A DNA stretch of 64,000 nt from JAKVCB01 sp965243695. Its GTDB lineage: Bacteria > Planctomycetota > Planctomycetia > Pirellulales > Lacipirellulaceae. Location of the stretch: contig CBDEWC010000014.1 in the NCBI GenBank assembly GCA_965243695.1, positions 310,001-374,000 of the forward strand. Direction: 5' to 3'. Every line of letters starts with the position of its first letter. Positions within the stretch are counted from its first letter, which is position 1. Positions 25,882-34,505 of the stretch are shown piece by piece. The notes beneath the pieces are model-generated. The model was not told where the DNA came from and did not search any database. It was given only the letters and a program-made list of their open reading frames with translations. A program made the translations under genes and the position numbers.

Positions 25882-28524
25882 TTACACATCCAGATTGCGC
25901 ACATCAAGGGCGTGCCTTTGAATAAACTCTCGGCGAGGTTCAACCTTATCCCCCATGAGCACTCGGAACAGTTCATCGGCGATTCCTACGTCGTCCATTT
26001 TGACCCGCAGCAAGGTGCGGTTTTCGGGATCGAGGGTTGTTTCGCGAAGTTCCTCTGCGTTCATTTCTCCCAAGCCTTTAAAGCGCGTGATCGTAAGCCC
26101 TTTTTCTCCAGCAGCACGGACGGCTGTTGGCAAGCCGCGAAGATCTTCCAGGCCAGTCTTGTTCTCGCCACAATGAATTGTGTATCGAGACCCTTCTTCT
26201 CCGGTTCGTTCTTGTGGGATTAGCGTTTCGATCGGAAATTGAAGCTCAGCGAGGTCGTCAAGCAACGTATTAATCGTGCGTACTTCATGGAGCTCTACAA
26301 CTCTCAACCGCGGCCCGACTTCTGGAGGCGGGCCATCGCCCTGCTCGTTGGCTTCTTGCTGCTCGTTGGCTTCTTGCTGCTCGTTGGCTTCTTGCTGCTC
26401 GTTGGTTTCTTGCTGCTCGTTGGTTTCTTGCTGCTCGTTGGTTTCTTGCTTGCTCCGTTGGTTGGCTTCTTGCTTTCCGTTGGCTTCTTGCTTTCCGTTG
26501 GCGATTGGCGCTGAACCAAAATCGACGGTTAAATTCCCGCCGGCGAGCTTTTCTTCCTGTTCAACAAATTTGTCGAGTTCCTCGCGCGTGGTAAACCATT
26601 CGTCTCGTCCCGACAAAAAAGCATGATAAACGGGCAATCGGCCAGTTTCGGAATCTTGTCGTTCGGCATGTATTTTTAAGCTGATGCCACGACGCTCCAA
26701 CGCGGTGATCGACTCATCAATCGCAGCCAATGTGCGGACTAGCGCCAACATTTCCTCGCCTTCAATCCGCCGGCCATCACCCGGGTCGAGCACCGACTCA
26801 GCCAGCCCGAGTTCGAGGAGTTGTGATCGCATTTCTTCTTCGGTCTGCACATACTGAGTATGCTTTCCTTTGCAAACACGAAAGAGGGGCGGCTGGGCGA
26901 CGTAAACGTGTCCCCCCTTCACCAGGTCGTACATTTGTCGGTAGAAGAACGTGAGCAACAGCGTACGAATATGAGAGCCGTCAACATCGGCATCGGTCAT
27001 GATTACGACACGCCCGTAACGCCGTTTTCCAAGATCCTGGTCTGCTCCGATCCCCGTACCCACCGCTGAGATCATGCTGCGAATTTCAGCGTTCGCAAGG
27101 ACTTTGTCGTCTCTCGACTTGTAGGCATTGATGATTTTACCTCGCAGCGGAAGAATCGCCTGATACTCGCGAATGCGCCCTCCTTCGGCGCTTCCGCCGG
27201 CCGAGTCACCTTCCACGAGGTAAAGTTCGCATTTGTCCACCTCTTTGCTGGAACAATCTCGCAATTTGCCGGGCAAGCCACCGCCCGAAAGGGCTCCCTT
27301 ACGCTCACGAATAAGTTCTTTCTGCTTGCGTGCCGCAACTCTTGCTTCGGCTGCAAGCAGTCCCTTGTTGCAAATAGCCCGACTCCGCTTTGGATTCTCT
27401 TCAAGGTATTTGCCGAGATATTCTCCAACCAGCGAATTGACGATTCGCTCTATTTCGCTGTTGCCAAGTTTGGTCTTGGTTTGGCCTTCGAATTGAGGGT
27501 GCGGAATCCGGCAGCTAATGACGGCAGTTAAGCCCTCGCGAAAATCGTCGCCGCTGGGTACCAGATCCTTAAAGAGACCCTGTTTTTTTCCATACTTATT
27601 AAGCGACCTGGTGAGCGCTGTGCGAAAGCCGGCCAAATGCGTGCCGCCCTCAGAGTTGCTGATGTTGTTGGCATAGCAATGGACGTTTTCGGTGTATTCG
27701 CTTGAGTATTGCAGTGCGACTTCGACTTCCACGTCATCCTCCTCGCCCTTGATATGGAGAATGTCTTCGTGAATCGGTTCGCTCGCCCGATTAAGGTGCT
27801 TAATAAAATCCAACAACCCTTCATCGTACTGGAACGATTCCGCTTGATCGGAGCGATCGTCTGCGATGGTAATTTTCACGCCAGCATTGAGAAACGCCAG
27901 TTCCTGCAATCGCTTTGTCAAAATGGAAAACGAATACTTTGTCGATGGAAAGATTTGTGGATCGGGTTTGAAGCTCGTTTTGGTGCCGCGTTTATCGGTC
28001 TGGCCAACGCGCCGAATTTCAGCCTTGGGAATGCCGCGCTCATACTCCTGGTGATAAATGTAACCATCTCGACAAACTTCTATTTCGCACCACTCGGAGA
28101 GAAAATTCACCACGGTGACACCAATACCGTGTAAACCACCCGATGTTTGGTAGGCGCCTTTGGAAAATTTTCCGCCAAACTTTAGCACGGTCATTACACC
28201 CTCAACCGTGGACACGTCCCGCCCAAGTTGTTCGGTTAGCTGTTCGTGCTTTTCTACAGGAATACCACGACCATCATCTGAGACCGTTATCGATCCATCG
28301 ACATTGATCGATACCCGAATCTCTGCGGCATGGCCAGCCATAGCTTCATCAATAGAATTATCGACGACCTCGTACACGAGGTGGTGTAAACCTCGTGTCG
28401 TGGTATCGGCGATATACATACTGGGCCGTTCGCGAACATGTTCCAGATCGCTAAGGTGTTCCAGATCCTTGGCACCGTAAGTATTCGGCGCTGGGTTATT
28501 TTCTGAGTCGTCTGCTGGTGTCAT
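25882..28524 (-). CDS. gyrB: DNA gyrase subunit B with a hexapeptide-repeat insert
   Basis: ATPase subunit of gyrase, 880 residues. The GHKL ATPase domain has VYEVVDNSIDEAMAGH near residue 52, SDDGRGIPVE and GGLHGIGVTVVN. The Toprim domain shows LVEGDSAGGSAEGG and MTDADVDGSHIRTLLL, and the C-terminus ends PRREFIQRHALDVRNLDV. All catalytic residues are present. Residues ~672-728 are a low-complexity insert, a run of NEQQET/NEQQEA hexapeptides plus NGKQEA and QRSKQE variants, encoded by 18-bp tandem repeats. It lies late in the Toprim half, where many gyrases carry an insert of different sequence. Start ATG 28524. The downstream GNAT gene follows closely. Confidence 0.95.
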   Translation of the reverse strand: MTPADDSENNPAPNTYGAKDLEHLSDLEHVRERPSMYIADTTTRGLHHLVYEVVDNSIDEAMAGHAAEIRVSINVDGSITVSDDGRGIPVEKHEQLTEQLGRDVSTVEGVMTVLKFGGKFSKGAYQTSGGLHGIGVTVVNFLSEWCEIEVCRDGYIYHQEYERGIPKAEIRRVGQTDKRGTKTSFKPDPQIFPSTKYSFSILTKRLQELAFLNAGVKITIADDRSDQAESFQYDEGLLDFIKHLNRASEPIHEDILHIKGEEDDVEVEVALQYSSEYTENVHCYANNISNSEGGTHLAGFRTALTRSLNKYGKKQGLFKDLVPSGDDFREGLTAVISCRIPHPQFEGQTKTKLGNSEIERIVNSLVGEYLGKYLEENPKRSRAICNKGLLAAEARVAARKQKELIRERKGALSGGGLPGKLRDCSSKEVDKCELYLVEGDSAGGSAEGGRIREYQAILPLRGKIINAYKSRDDKVLANAEIRSMISAVGTGIGADQDLGKRRYGRVVIMTDADVDGSHIRTLLLTFFYRQMYDLVKGGHVYVAQPPLFRVCKGKHTQYVQTEEEMRSQLLELGLAESVLDPGDGRRIEGEEMLALVRTLAAIDESITALERRGISLKIHAERQDSETGRLPVYHAFLSGRDEWFTTREELDKFVEQEEKLAGGNLTVDFGSAPIANGKQEANGKQEANQRSKQETNEQQETNEQQETNEQQEANEQQEANEQQEANEQGDGPPPEVGPRLRVVELHEVRTINTLLDDLAELQFPIETLIPQERTGEEGSRYTIHCGENKTGLEDLRGLPTAVRAAGEKGLTITRFKGLGEMNAEELRETTLDPENRTLLRVKMDDVGIADELFRVLMGDKVEPRREFIQRHALDVRNLDV
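26342..26509. repeat. 18-bp tandem repeats inside gyrB
   Basis: Six uninterrupted copies of TGCTCGTTGGYTTCTTGC (26342-26449), three with C and then three with T at the variable base. A longer unit follows at 26450-26473, then two diverged copies to 26509. The unit keeps the reading frame and encodes six residues (N-E-Q-Q-E-T or -A) in GyrB. Confidence 0.95.
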
Positions 28525-28582
28525 CGGCAGTTTCAGGTAGGCAGGCTAAAAACCGGTGTGGGAGAATGTATCTCAACCTCAA

Positions 28583-28588
28583 ATTATA
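28583..28588 (-). promoter_or_regulatory. -10 box of a gyrB promoter
   Basis: A perfect TATAAT on the minus strand, preceded by CGGG, about 60 bases upstream of the gyrB ATG. No good -35 box stands 16-18 bases before it, so an activator or a G-rich -10 extension may be involved. Confidence 0.45.
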
Positions 28589-28663
28589 CCCGGTTTTCGT
28601 TGGTTTTCTCAGCCCGATTCTGTAGAGAAATGGGCCTTTCTAGAGACCGTGTCAACAAGGTCG

Positions 28664-29050
28664 TCAATGGGAACTGCCAGGCAACGGACCACTACGAAAG
28701 CGGAGTGCTCGAATTCCTGCTTCTGGCAGTTGCTTTTGTAGTTTTTCAAGGATTTGCTGTTGTTGAAATGTGAGTTCTTGTAAAACGGTCGAGTTGGCTA
28801 CCAGGACCTCCAGATTGCCCCTTCGAACTCGACAGGCGTGGCTGAATTTTGCTCCGGCTTCCCCAACCGCTATTCGCCACTGGTCCGCCAGCAATTCGCT
28901 GGTTTCGACCCGCCCATACCCACGCTTGCTAATCAGTTGGGCCAATACGTTGCGAATTTTCTTTGGCTGGCGGGCGTGATAGCGTCGCTGCTCTCGGTCT
29001 CGTTTTGTTGTCAGATCCATGAGTGCCTCATCATAAGGCAAGCGTTTCAT
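28664..29050 (-). CDS. DUF721 protein, DciA-like helicase loader
   Basis: A 128-residue protein with the DUF721 pattern: a basic helical start (RRYHARQPKKIRNVLAQLISKRGYGRV), then LADQWRIAVGEAGAKFSHACRVRRGNLEVLVANSTVLQELTFQQQQILEKL. Proteins of this family (DciA) load the replicative helicase DnaB in bacteria lacking DnaC/DnaI. Its place between dnaN and gyrB, where recF usually sits, supports a role in replication. Good ribosome site (GAGGA) before the ATG at 29050. The gene symbol is withheld because planctomycete members have not been tested as far as I know. Confidence 0.8.
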   Translation of the reverse strand: MKRLPYDEALMDLTTKRDREQRRYHARQPKKIRNVLAQLISKRGYGRVETSELLADQWRIAVGEAGAKFSHACRVRRGNLEVLVANSTVLQELTFQQQQILEKLQKQLPEAGIRALRFRSGPLPGSSH

Positions 29051-29148
29051 GGGATTGTCCTCTCTGTCAGGCCTACTTCATCCGCGGAAACTTCCGTTTT
29101 TGCGTTTTCCCACCCGGTAGGGTTCAACCAACACGAATGGCTTTCACA

Positions 29149-30264
29149 TTATCGGTCACGCGCTAGCGGCATTATCACGTAACCGTAGCCATCGTCGGTC
29201 GTACAAACGATCGCTCCTTCACTATCCTGTAGATCTATTGTGAATGACTTTTCAGGATCAAGCACCTTGAGAAAATCGGTGACGAATCGAGGATCGAGCG
29301 TAATGGTAATTGGAGCACCATCGTAAGAAATAGGCAACTCGACCCGCGATTGGCCTACCTCTGCCGTCTGCCCTGCCAGCACCAATGTCCCTTCACCAAA
29401 CGTGAAATCGACCCCTCGACTTTCATCGCTGGTAACAATGGCTGCTTGCCGCACAGCGGCTTGAAATGGGCCTACTACCAAATCAAGTTTTACGGACTGC
29501 TCTCGTTCCGGGAATACATCCCGCCAACGCGGGAAACGCCCTTCCAAGAGCCTGGAGTAAAGCGTTACCCGCGGGTTCTTGACCAGAATTTCGTTTTCGC
29601 GAACTGCTAATTGGATTTCGCTATCGTCTTCCGCCAGAGCCCGATCCATGTATTGCATTGCCCGTGTCGGGACAACTGTCGACTCGCCCATTCCTGCTGG
29701 ATCCTCTACCGCCTGTGATGGGCCTTCCATTTTGGCCAGACGGCGGCCATCGGTCCCAATCGCTGTTAACTGGTTATTTTCCCACTCTAGCTTAATACCC
29801 CCCAAGGCATAGCGACTGCTTTCATTGTCCGTGGCAAGGATTGTCCGTCGAATAAGTTCTCGGAACAATCTCGCTGGCACCTCGTAAAATTTTGTTTCCT
29901 CAAAGGCTGCTACTACAGGAAAGGCTCCTGGATCTTCTGCTGGAAGTTTGAACTGGTTTCGCTCCCCACGAATGATGGTTCCCTGGTTGTCTGACTCCAT
30001 GCGAAATTTTTCGTCGCGGCTCTCCCGTAAAATTGAACCAAATCGACTGACAGGCAGGACAGCTGATCCTGGTGATTCAACCTCGATACCAGCTACGCAA
30101 TAACGTATGCCGACTTCCAAATCGGTTGCCATGAGTATAGCGCTGTCGGCTTCTACTTCAAGTTTCACATTTTGCAGAATTGGTTTTGGGCTTCGTGAGG
30201 GTGCGACCGAAGAGACTGTTTGGAATGCATGCCACATTTTCTCGCGGTTACAGGTGATTTTCAT
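29149..30264 (-). CDS. dnaN: DNA polymerase III subunit beta (sliding clamp)
   Basis: The ring-shaped clamp that tethers DNA polymerase III. The 371-residue protein starts MKITCNREKMWHAFQTVSSVAPSR and shows three clamp domains in order: ILQNVKLEVE and LMATDLEVGI, then ILATDNESSRYALGGIKLE, and finally the C-terminal LVVGPFQ..., PITITLDPRFVTDFLKVLD and YVIMPLARDR. Length and motifs are typical. AAGGA lies upstream of the ATG at 30264. It is downstream of dnaA across the candidate origin, and upstream of the DciA-like gene. Confidence 0.95.
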   Translation of the reverse strand: MKITCNREKMWHAFQTVSSVAPSRSPKPILQNVKLEVEADSAILMATDLEVGIRYCVAGIEVESPGSAVLPVSRFGSILRESRDEKFRMESDNQGTIIRGERNQFKLPAEDPGAFPVVAAFEETKFYEVPARLFRELIRRTILATDNESSRYALGGIKLEWENNQLTAIGTDGRRLAKMEGPSQAVEDPAGMGESTVVPTRAMQYMDRALAEDDSEIQLAVRENEILVKNPRVTLYSRLLEGRFPRWRDVFPEREQSVKLDLVVGPFQAAVRQAAIVTSDESRGVDFTFGEGTLVLAGQTAEVGQSRVELPISYDGAPITITLDPRFVTDFLKVLDPEKSFTIDLQDSEGAIVCTTDDGYGYVIMPLARDR

Positions 30265-30581
30265 GACTCAGTTTCCTTGTGAAGACTAGTGGCTTAACCC
30301 ATGGTGGCGAGGGGGTATATAATATTCTCTTTTAGTACATCAGTAGTAGTTATATGCTGCCCAGAAGTGTCGAAATCAACGTCAAAAGTGGAGCAAAATG
30401 TTTGTGAATAACGGTTTAGCGTGCCAAGGGAGCAGGGGATTTCTAGTTGTTTTACTGTTTGCGGAGGGTCGATCCTCTGTTGGTTTTGGCAAGTAGGTGT
30501 TGTGAGCAAGGGAACTTTGTGGCGAGTCCCCGTAAATATGCCAGGGCTGCCTACATTGGATCAACATATTTTGCACGATCG
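30265..30581. other. Candidate replication origin between dnaA and dnaN
   Basis: A 317-base non-coding gap holding a DnaA box (TTATTCACA on the minus strand, 30403-30411), a weaker one-mismatch box (TTTTGCACG near 30568), a triplet run CTACTACTG on the minus strand (30341-30349) and an AT-rich stretch next to it (30315-30335). On the minus strand the order is box, about 55 bases, triplets, AT-rich, similar to the box, DnaA-trio and unwinding element of Bacillus oriC. Gene order dnaA-gap-dnaN is the common oriC setting. The number of strong boxes is low, so the assignment is not certain; another site nearby could share the work. Confidence 0.5.
30403..30411 (-). promoter_or_regulatory. DnaA box
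   Basis: TTATTCACA on the minus strand, matching the consensus TTATNCACA exactly, in the dnaA-dnaN gap. Confidence 0.6.
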
Positions 30582-31712
30582 TTAAACGACGGTCAGGAGT
30601 CTTTGGAGCTCTTGGATTGCTTGTTGGGTAGCAATGTCGTGTTGGGCCAGCTGGTCAATTTTTCGGAAGCTGTGGATCATTGTCGTGTGGTCGCGACCAC
30701 TCAGTGACTTGCCGATAAGATGAAAGCTCGCGCCGGTAAGCCGTCGCGTCAAATAAACAACCATGGCCCGGGCAAAGGCCACGGATTGGCGGCGCGAACT
30801 GCTTTTAAGTACTTTTTGGGGGATGGAGTAGTATCGGGCAACAACCCGTATAATGTCGTGGGTAGCTGGCTGGCGCCGATCACTGCGGGTAGCGAGAAAC
30901 TTCCAAACCTCATCTGCGTCGAATTTGGCAGGCGCATCAGGACCATAAACCATGTCAACGATGGCCCCAGCTAGATCATTGGCGGTGCCGGGAACGAGCC
31001 GCCCGAATAACTCAACAACCTCAGCGGAGAGGACGTGACCAAGCGAAGCAGCTATTCGCCGGGCAAGTTCTTGTCGGGCAGTCAATCCGGGTGCCGACAA
31101 TGCCAGCGTATAGCCAGCCAGTAAGCGATCAACCAGGGAAGGTGAAAAGTGTGACAAGCATCTCGGTGGTTCACCGCTTGCGAGCAGTACGCAACCCCCC
31201 GTTTGTTTGAAGGCATCGAGCATGTGAACGAGTTCTTCATTCAAATAATGGTCTGCGGGTAGTCGATGGAGTTCGTCGAGGGCCAGTAATTTCCGGGAAC
31301 GGAGGCGATGGCGTAATTCGGGAACGCTGTTCGTTTTGAATGCATCGACAAGTTCTTCGCGGAATTGACTGGCCGTGAGATATTCGGCAGAGTCCTGCCC
31401 GTGACTGGCTTGCCATCGCTTACACAGCCCAGCGAGCAGGTGGGTCTTGCCAGTCCCTGATGGTCCCCAGATAAAAAGTGGCTCCGAAGTAGATCCGCAC
31501 CAAGCGTCCCCTTCAGGCAGCCAACGCTGTGCGGCAGCGGCTACGAGTTGATTTTCCGGGCCGGCGACGAACGTGGCAATCGTCAAGCAGGCCGTCGCAC
31601 ACGCAGCACGTTGAGTCGAGTCCGTGATAACTGGAGCAAAGGCACCGCCAGGAATGTCGATCTCGGTGAATTGATGGACCACAGCGACTCCGTTCAAGCC
31701 GACATCAACCAT
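30582..31712 (-). CDS. dnaA: Chromosomal replication initiator DnaA, short form without domain I
   Basis: 376 residues, roughly 70-100 shorter than usual DnaA. FVAGPENQLVAAAAQ at residue ~48 is the normal start of the AAA+ domain, so the helicase-binding domain I and the linker are missing or reduced to a short unrelated leader. Walker A GPSGTGKT is at residues 83-90. The Walker B region reads LLALDELHRL in place of the usual DDIQ. The DNA-binding domain IV is intact, ending in the signature SGRDHTTMIHSFRKI. No longer in-frame start restores domain I. It is followed by the candidate origin and dnaN. Identity as DnaA rather than Hda rests on domain IV. Confidence 0.9.
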   Translation of the reverse strand: MVDVGLNGVAVVHQFTEIDIPGGAFAPVITDSTQRAACATACLTIATFVAGPENQLVAAAAQRWLPEGDAWCGSTSEPLFIWGPSGTGKTHLLAGLCKRWQASHGQDSAEYLTASQFREELVDAFKTNSVPELRHRLRSRKLLALDELHRLPADHYLNEELVHMLDAFKQTGGCVLLASGEPPRCLSHFSPSLVDRLLAGYTLALSAPGLTARQELARRIAASLGHVLSAEVVELFGRLVPGTANDLAGAIVDMVYGPDAPAKFDADEVWKFLATRSDRRQPATHDIIRVVARYYSIPQKVLKSSSRRQSVAFARAMVVYLTRRLTGASFHLIGKSLSGRDHTTMIHSFRKIDQLAQHDIATQQAIQELQRLLTVV

Positions 31713-31791
31713 AAGCGGTCGGCGAATAGAAAAAACACGACCTGGATTCTACTCCATTGGGCACTGGCGGGGGAGCCACCCAAGCCAGTTT

Positions 31792-32958
31792 TTAGGCTGG
31801 GTTGTTGTCCAGCAAGCGGGTTGCCGTGGCAATTACGCGACGGGCAGCTTCTTCCACGTCGGAGCGGGTTGTCGGAGCCCCAAGGCTGAAACGGAGTGCG
31901 CTTTGACAAATCTTCTCGCTGCAGCCCATCGCCTGGTGAACAGGGGACGGCTCGCTCGAGCCGCTAGCACAGGCTGAGCCGGTCGAACAGGCGACGCCTG
32001 CCTGGTCGAGTGCCAGCAGTAGTGCTTGCCGGTCGATACCCACCAGTGCAATATTCGACGTATGGGGCAATCTGGGGACGTTTTGTCCAAGAATCACCGC
32101 GGTTGGCCAGGAAGCGGTGATCAAGGTTTCGAACCGGTCTCGGAGTTCGGCTAAGTGGGGTGGTCGCGTCTCTCTTTGTGCGTGCCATACTTCGAGGGCA
32201 CGGGAGAGGCCAACGCTTAACGGGACAGATTCCGTGCCTGGCCGCAACTGGGCTTGCTGCGATCCGCCATACTGGTCATTCACAAGCGGGGTTCCGTGTC
32301 GTACCACCAGTGCGCCGATACCAAGTGGACCATGGCATTTGTGCGCGGCCAGGCTCATGGAATTTGCGTTCAATTCGCGAAAACTGACCGGCAGTTTGCC
32401 AATCACCTGGGCAGCATCAGTGTGCAGTAGTACGTTTTTCTCCCGGCAAATAGCAGCTATTTTGGCGACCGGTTGCAACACGCCCGTTTCATTATTGCCA
32501 AGCATTACGGCAACAAGCCGTGTTTCAGGGGTCAACATCGCCCGAAGATGGTCAAGCCGAACAACGCCATCAGAATCGACGTCGAGACGATCGACCTGCC
32601 ATCCTTTGCGGGCCAGATAATCTCCAGAAGCTGAGATGCTCGGGTGTTCGATTGAAGAGAGGATAATCTGGCCGGGCGGTGCATCGCGCCCCCCAATTAA
32701 GCCAAAGACTGCAAGATTATTCGCTTCGGTACCGCTGCCAGTAAAGATCACGCGATCGGCATCGGCGCCCACCGAAGCCCCCAAGAGTTCGGCAATCCGT
32801 TCCCGAGAATTCCCCAGTACGCATCGTGCCCGGCGGCCGAATTCGTGGTGGCTAGCTGGATTTAGCAGGGGGGCCTCATAGCAGAGGCGCATTGCCTCAA
32901 GAACCTCTGGCAAGAGTGGGGTCGTTGCATTGTAATCAAGGTAGATCGAGTCACTCAT
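31792..32958 (-). CDS. Cysteine desulfurase (NifS/IscS type)
   Basis: PLP enzyme that moves sulfur from cysteine to iron-sulfur cluster or thio-cofactor assembly. The 388-residue chain starts IYLDYNATTPLLPEVLEAM. It has SGTEANNLAVFG, the histidine in SSIEHPS, the PLP lysine in SLAAHKCHGPLGIGAL, and the catalytic cysteine on the loop CSTGSACASGS. Every catalytic residue is in place. Its start is preceded by a short AT-rich gap, and dnaA follows 79 bases downstream on the same strand, so dnaA could be read from this gene's transcript. No iscU, nifU or mnmA is adjacent, so the sulfur acceptor is unclear. Confidence 0.93.
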   Translation of the reverse strand: MSDSIYLDYNATTPLLPEVLEAMRLCYEAPLLNPASHHEFGRRARCVLGNSRERIAELLGASVGADADRVIFTGSGTEANNLAVFGLIGGRDAPPGQIILSSIEHPSISASGDYLARKGWQVDRLDVDSDGVVRLDHLRAMLTPETRLVAVMLGNNETGVLQPVAKIAAICREKNVLLHTDAAQVIGKLPVSFRELNANSMSLAAHKCHGPLGIGALVVRHGTPLVNDQYGGSQQAQLRPGTESVPLSVGLSRALEVWHAQRETRPPHLAELRDRFETLITASWPTAVILGQNVPRLPHTSNIALVGIDRQALLLALDQAGVACSTGSACASGSSEPSPVHQAMGCSEKICQSALRFSLGAPTTRSDVEEAARRVIATATRLLDNNPA

Positions 32959-33118
32959 GGGGTAAATTATAGGGGGAGTTTGGCGGAATCAGTATGGGGC
33001 TTGGTGGCCGGCAAGGCGATTTGCCATTGCGGTCGGCAAATCGGGCCAGCTATGATCCCGCTCCGGTTGGCCAGGACTTGCTAGCATTTAAGCGTGGGCC
33101 TCTCAGTGGAGTTAGATC

Positions 33119-33646
33119 ATGCAAACAATATCGCGTGCGACGGTAATGCTGGTAACTTTAGCTGCCCTTGCTTGGGCAGCTGTGAGGTTTGGTCCTATAG
33201 AGGCGATCCAGCCGCTGACCAGCCGCACAATTGAACTAGCCGACGAACTGTTGGGGCGACCTGGCGGCCGACCTCGCTCCGTGAGGCAGCCGCCGTCCAG
33301 GCCAAGCTGGTCGCAACCACTCGTCCTTGCGACAAGTCGACCTGGCGACAAGCCGCTGCCCGCCGTATCTGTGCCGCCCCAAAAGGTAGCCGCCACAGGC
33401 CCGGCCGTTCCCATCTCGGTCATTGTGGCCGAGCTAGAGTCTTTGGGTGCCCAACAAGTTGCGGTCAAACGCTGGGGGCAGGGCAGGTTGTACCGCATTA
33501 GCTGCGAATTGCCATTGCCCGGAACTTCGTCCATAACTCAACATTTTGAGTCTGTCGCAGTTAATCAAACGGACGCGGCCTTGAAGGTTCTTTCGGAGAT
33601 TCGCGTTTGGCATGCCCAGCGTAATCGTTTGTCTGGGTTGCCATAA
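33119..33646 (+). CDS. Small exported or anchored protein of unknown function
   Basis: 175 residues from an ATG with GGAG eight bases upstream. The N-terminus (TVMLVTLAALAWAAVRFG) is a signal peptide or anchor. A proline- and arginine-rich linker follows (residues ~40-100), then a compact domain starting ISVIVAELESLGAQQVAVKRW and containing YRISCELPLPGT. No family recognised. The end lies just upstream of scpB; a longer version of scpB would overlap it. The two are probably co-transcribed. Confidence 0.65.
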   Translation: MQTISRATVMLVTLAALAWAAVRFGPIEAIQPLTSRTIELADELLGRPGGRPRSVRQPPSRPSWSQPLVLATSRPGDKPLPAVSVPPQKVAATGPAVPISVIVAELESLGAQQVAVKRWGQGRLYRISCELPLPGTSSITQHFESVAVNQTDAALKVLSEIRVWHAQRNRLSGLP

Positions 33647-33707
33647 CGACCGCCCGCTCACGAACGCTCCATCCGGACAAGAGGCCGAAGCTAGACGCCA
33701 GAAATCA

Positions 33708-34427
33708 ATGGGCACAATAATGTTTCAGCGATTGTCGGACCGGTTGTCTCCAAAGGGTAGCCGAACTACCGGCACCAGCGACTTCTGGGGTCGTCAGAAA
33801 GCTTGTTGCCCGGCTGGTTTGTGGAAGTATCTTGGCCCGCCGACCAAGGGCCCGACAAAAACATTTCCAGACGAGGCGAACCGAAAAGCCCGCCTTGAAG
33901 CGGTGTTGTTGTTGGCCCGCGAGCCGCTGACGACGAGAAAGCTGGCGAAACTGGCGAATTTAACCGATGGAACAGAAGCCCGCACTCGACTGGAGGCTTT
34001 GGCCAGCCAATACGACGAGCGGGGAAGTGCGATTCAGGTAACGCAAGTGGCGGGTGGCTATCAGCTCTTGACCCATCCGCAGTTTGCTCGCTGGATCCGC
34101 GATCAAACCCCCCAGGAAAGCGACGTTCAATTGTCGGACCCAGCCTTGGAAACGGTGGCTGTCGTAGCCTATCGACAGCCCGTGTTGAGGGCCGATGTTG
34201 AGGCAATTCGCGGCGTTCAGTGTGGAGAACTCTTAAGGCAGTTGATGGATCGGGACTTATTGCGTATCGTCGGACGTTCGGATGAGTTGGGAAGGCCGTT
34301 TCTTTACGGAACGACCCGCCGGTTTCTCCAGGTTTTTGGACTGCGAAACCTGGATGAACTTCCGCATGCGGATGAGATCCGCCCAGTGGCAAGTGACGGG
34401 CGAGCGGTTTTTCCAGGCCTGGAGTGA
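33708..34427 (+). CDS. scpB: Segregation and condensation protein B
   Basis: Kleisin-associated subunit of the SMC condensin that compacts and separates chromosomes. From the ATG at 33708 it is 239 residues; upstream in-frame starts at 33612 overlap the previous gene. The two winged-helix domains are clear: ARLEAVLLLAREPLTTRKLAKLANL and QVAGGYQLLTHPQFARWI, then DPALETVAVVAYRQPVLRADVEAIRGVQC, LLRQLMDRDLLRIVGRSDELGRPFLYGTTRRFLQVFGL. Those last motifs are diagnostic. The N-terminal 70 residues are a poorly conserved extension. ScpA and Smc are not in the window. The acidic-protein gene follows 78 bases later on the same strand. Confidence 0.9.
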   Translation: MGTIMFQRLSDRLSPKGSRTTGTSDFWGRQKACCPAGLWKYLGPPTKGPTKTFPDEANRKARLEAVLLLAREPLTTRKLAKLANLTDGTEARTRLEALASQYDERGSAIQVTQVAGGYQLLTHPQFARWIRDQTPQESDVQLSDPALETVAVVAYRQPVLRADVEAIRGVQCGELLRQLMDRDLLRIVGRSDELGRPFLYGTTRRFLQVFGLRNLDELPHADEIRPVASDGRAVFPGLE

Positions 34428-34505
34428 TTATAACCTAAGGATAGTTCCAAGCGGCGCGACGCTTTTGCAGCTGTGTATTATATACGCCAGGGGAGATGCT
34501 AAAAA

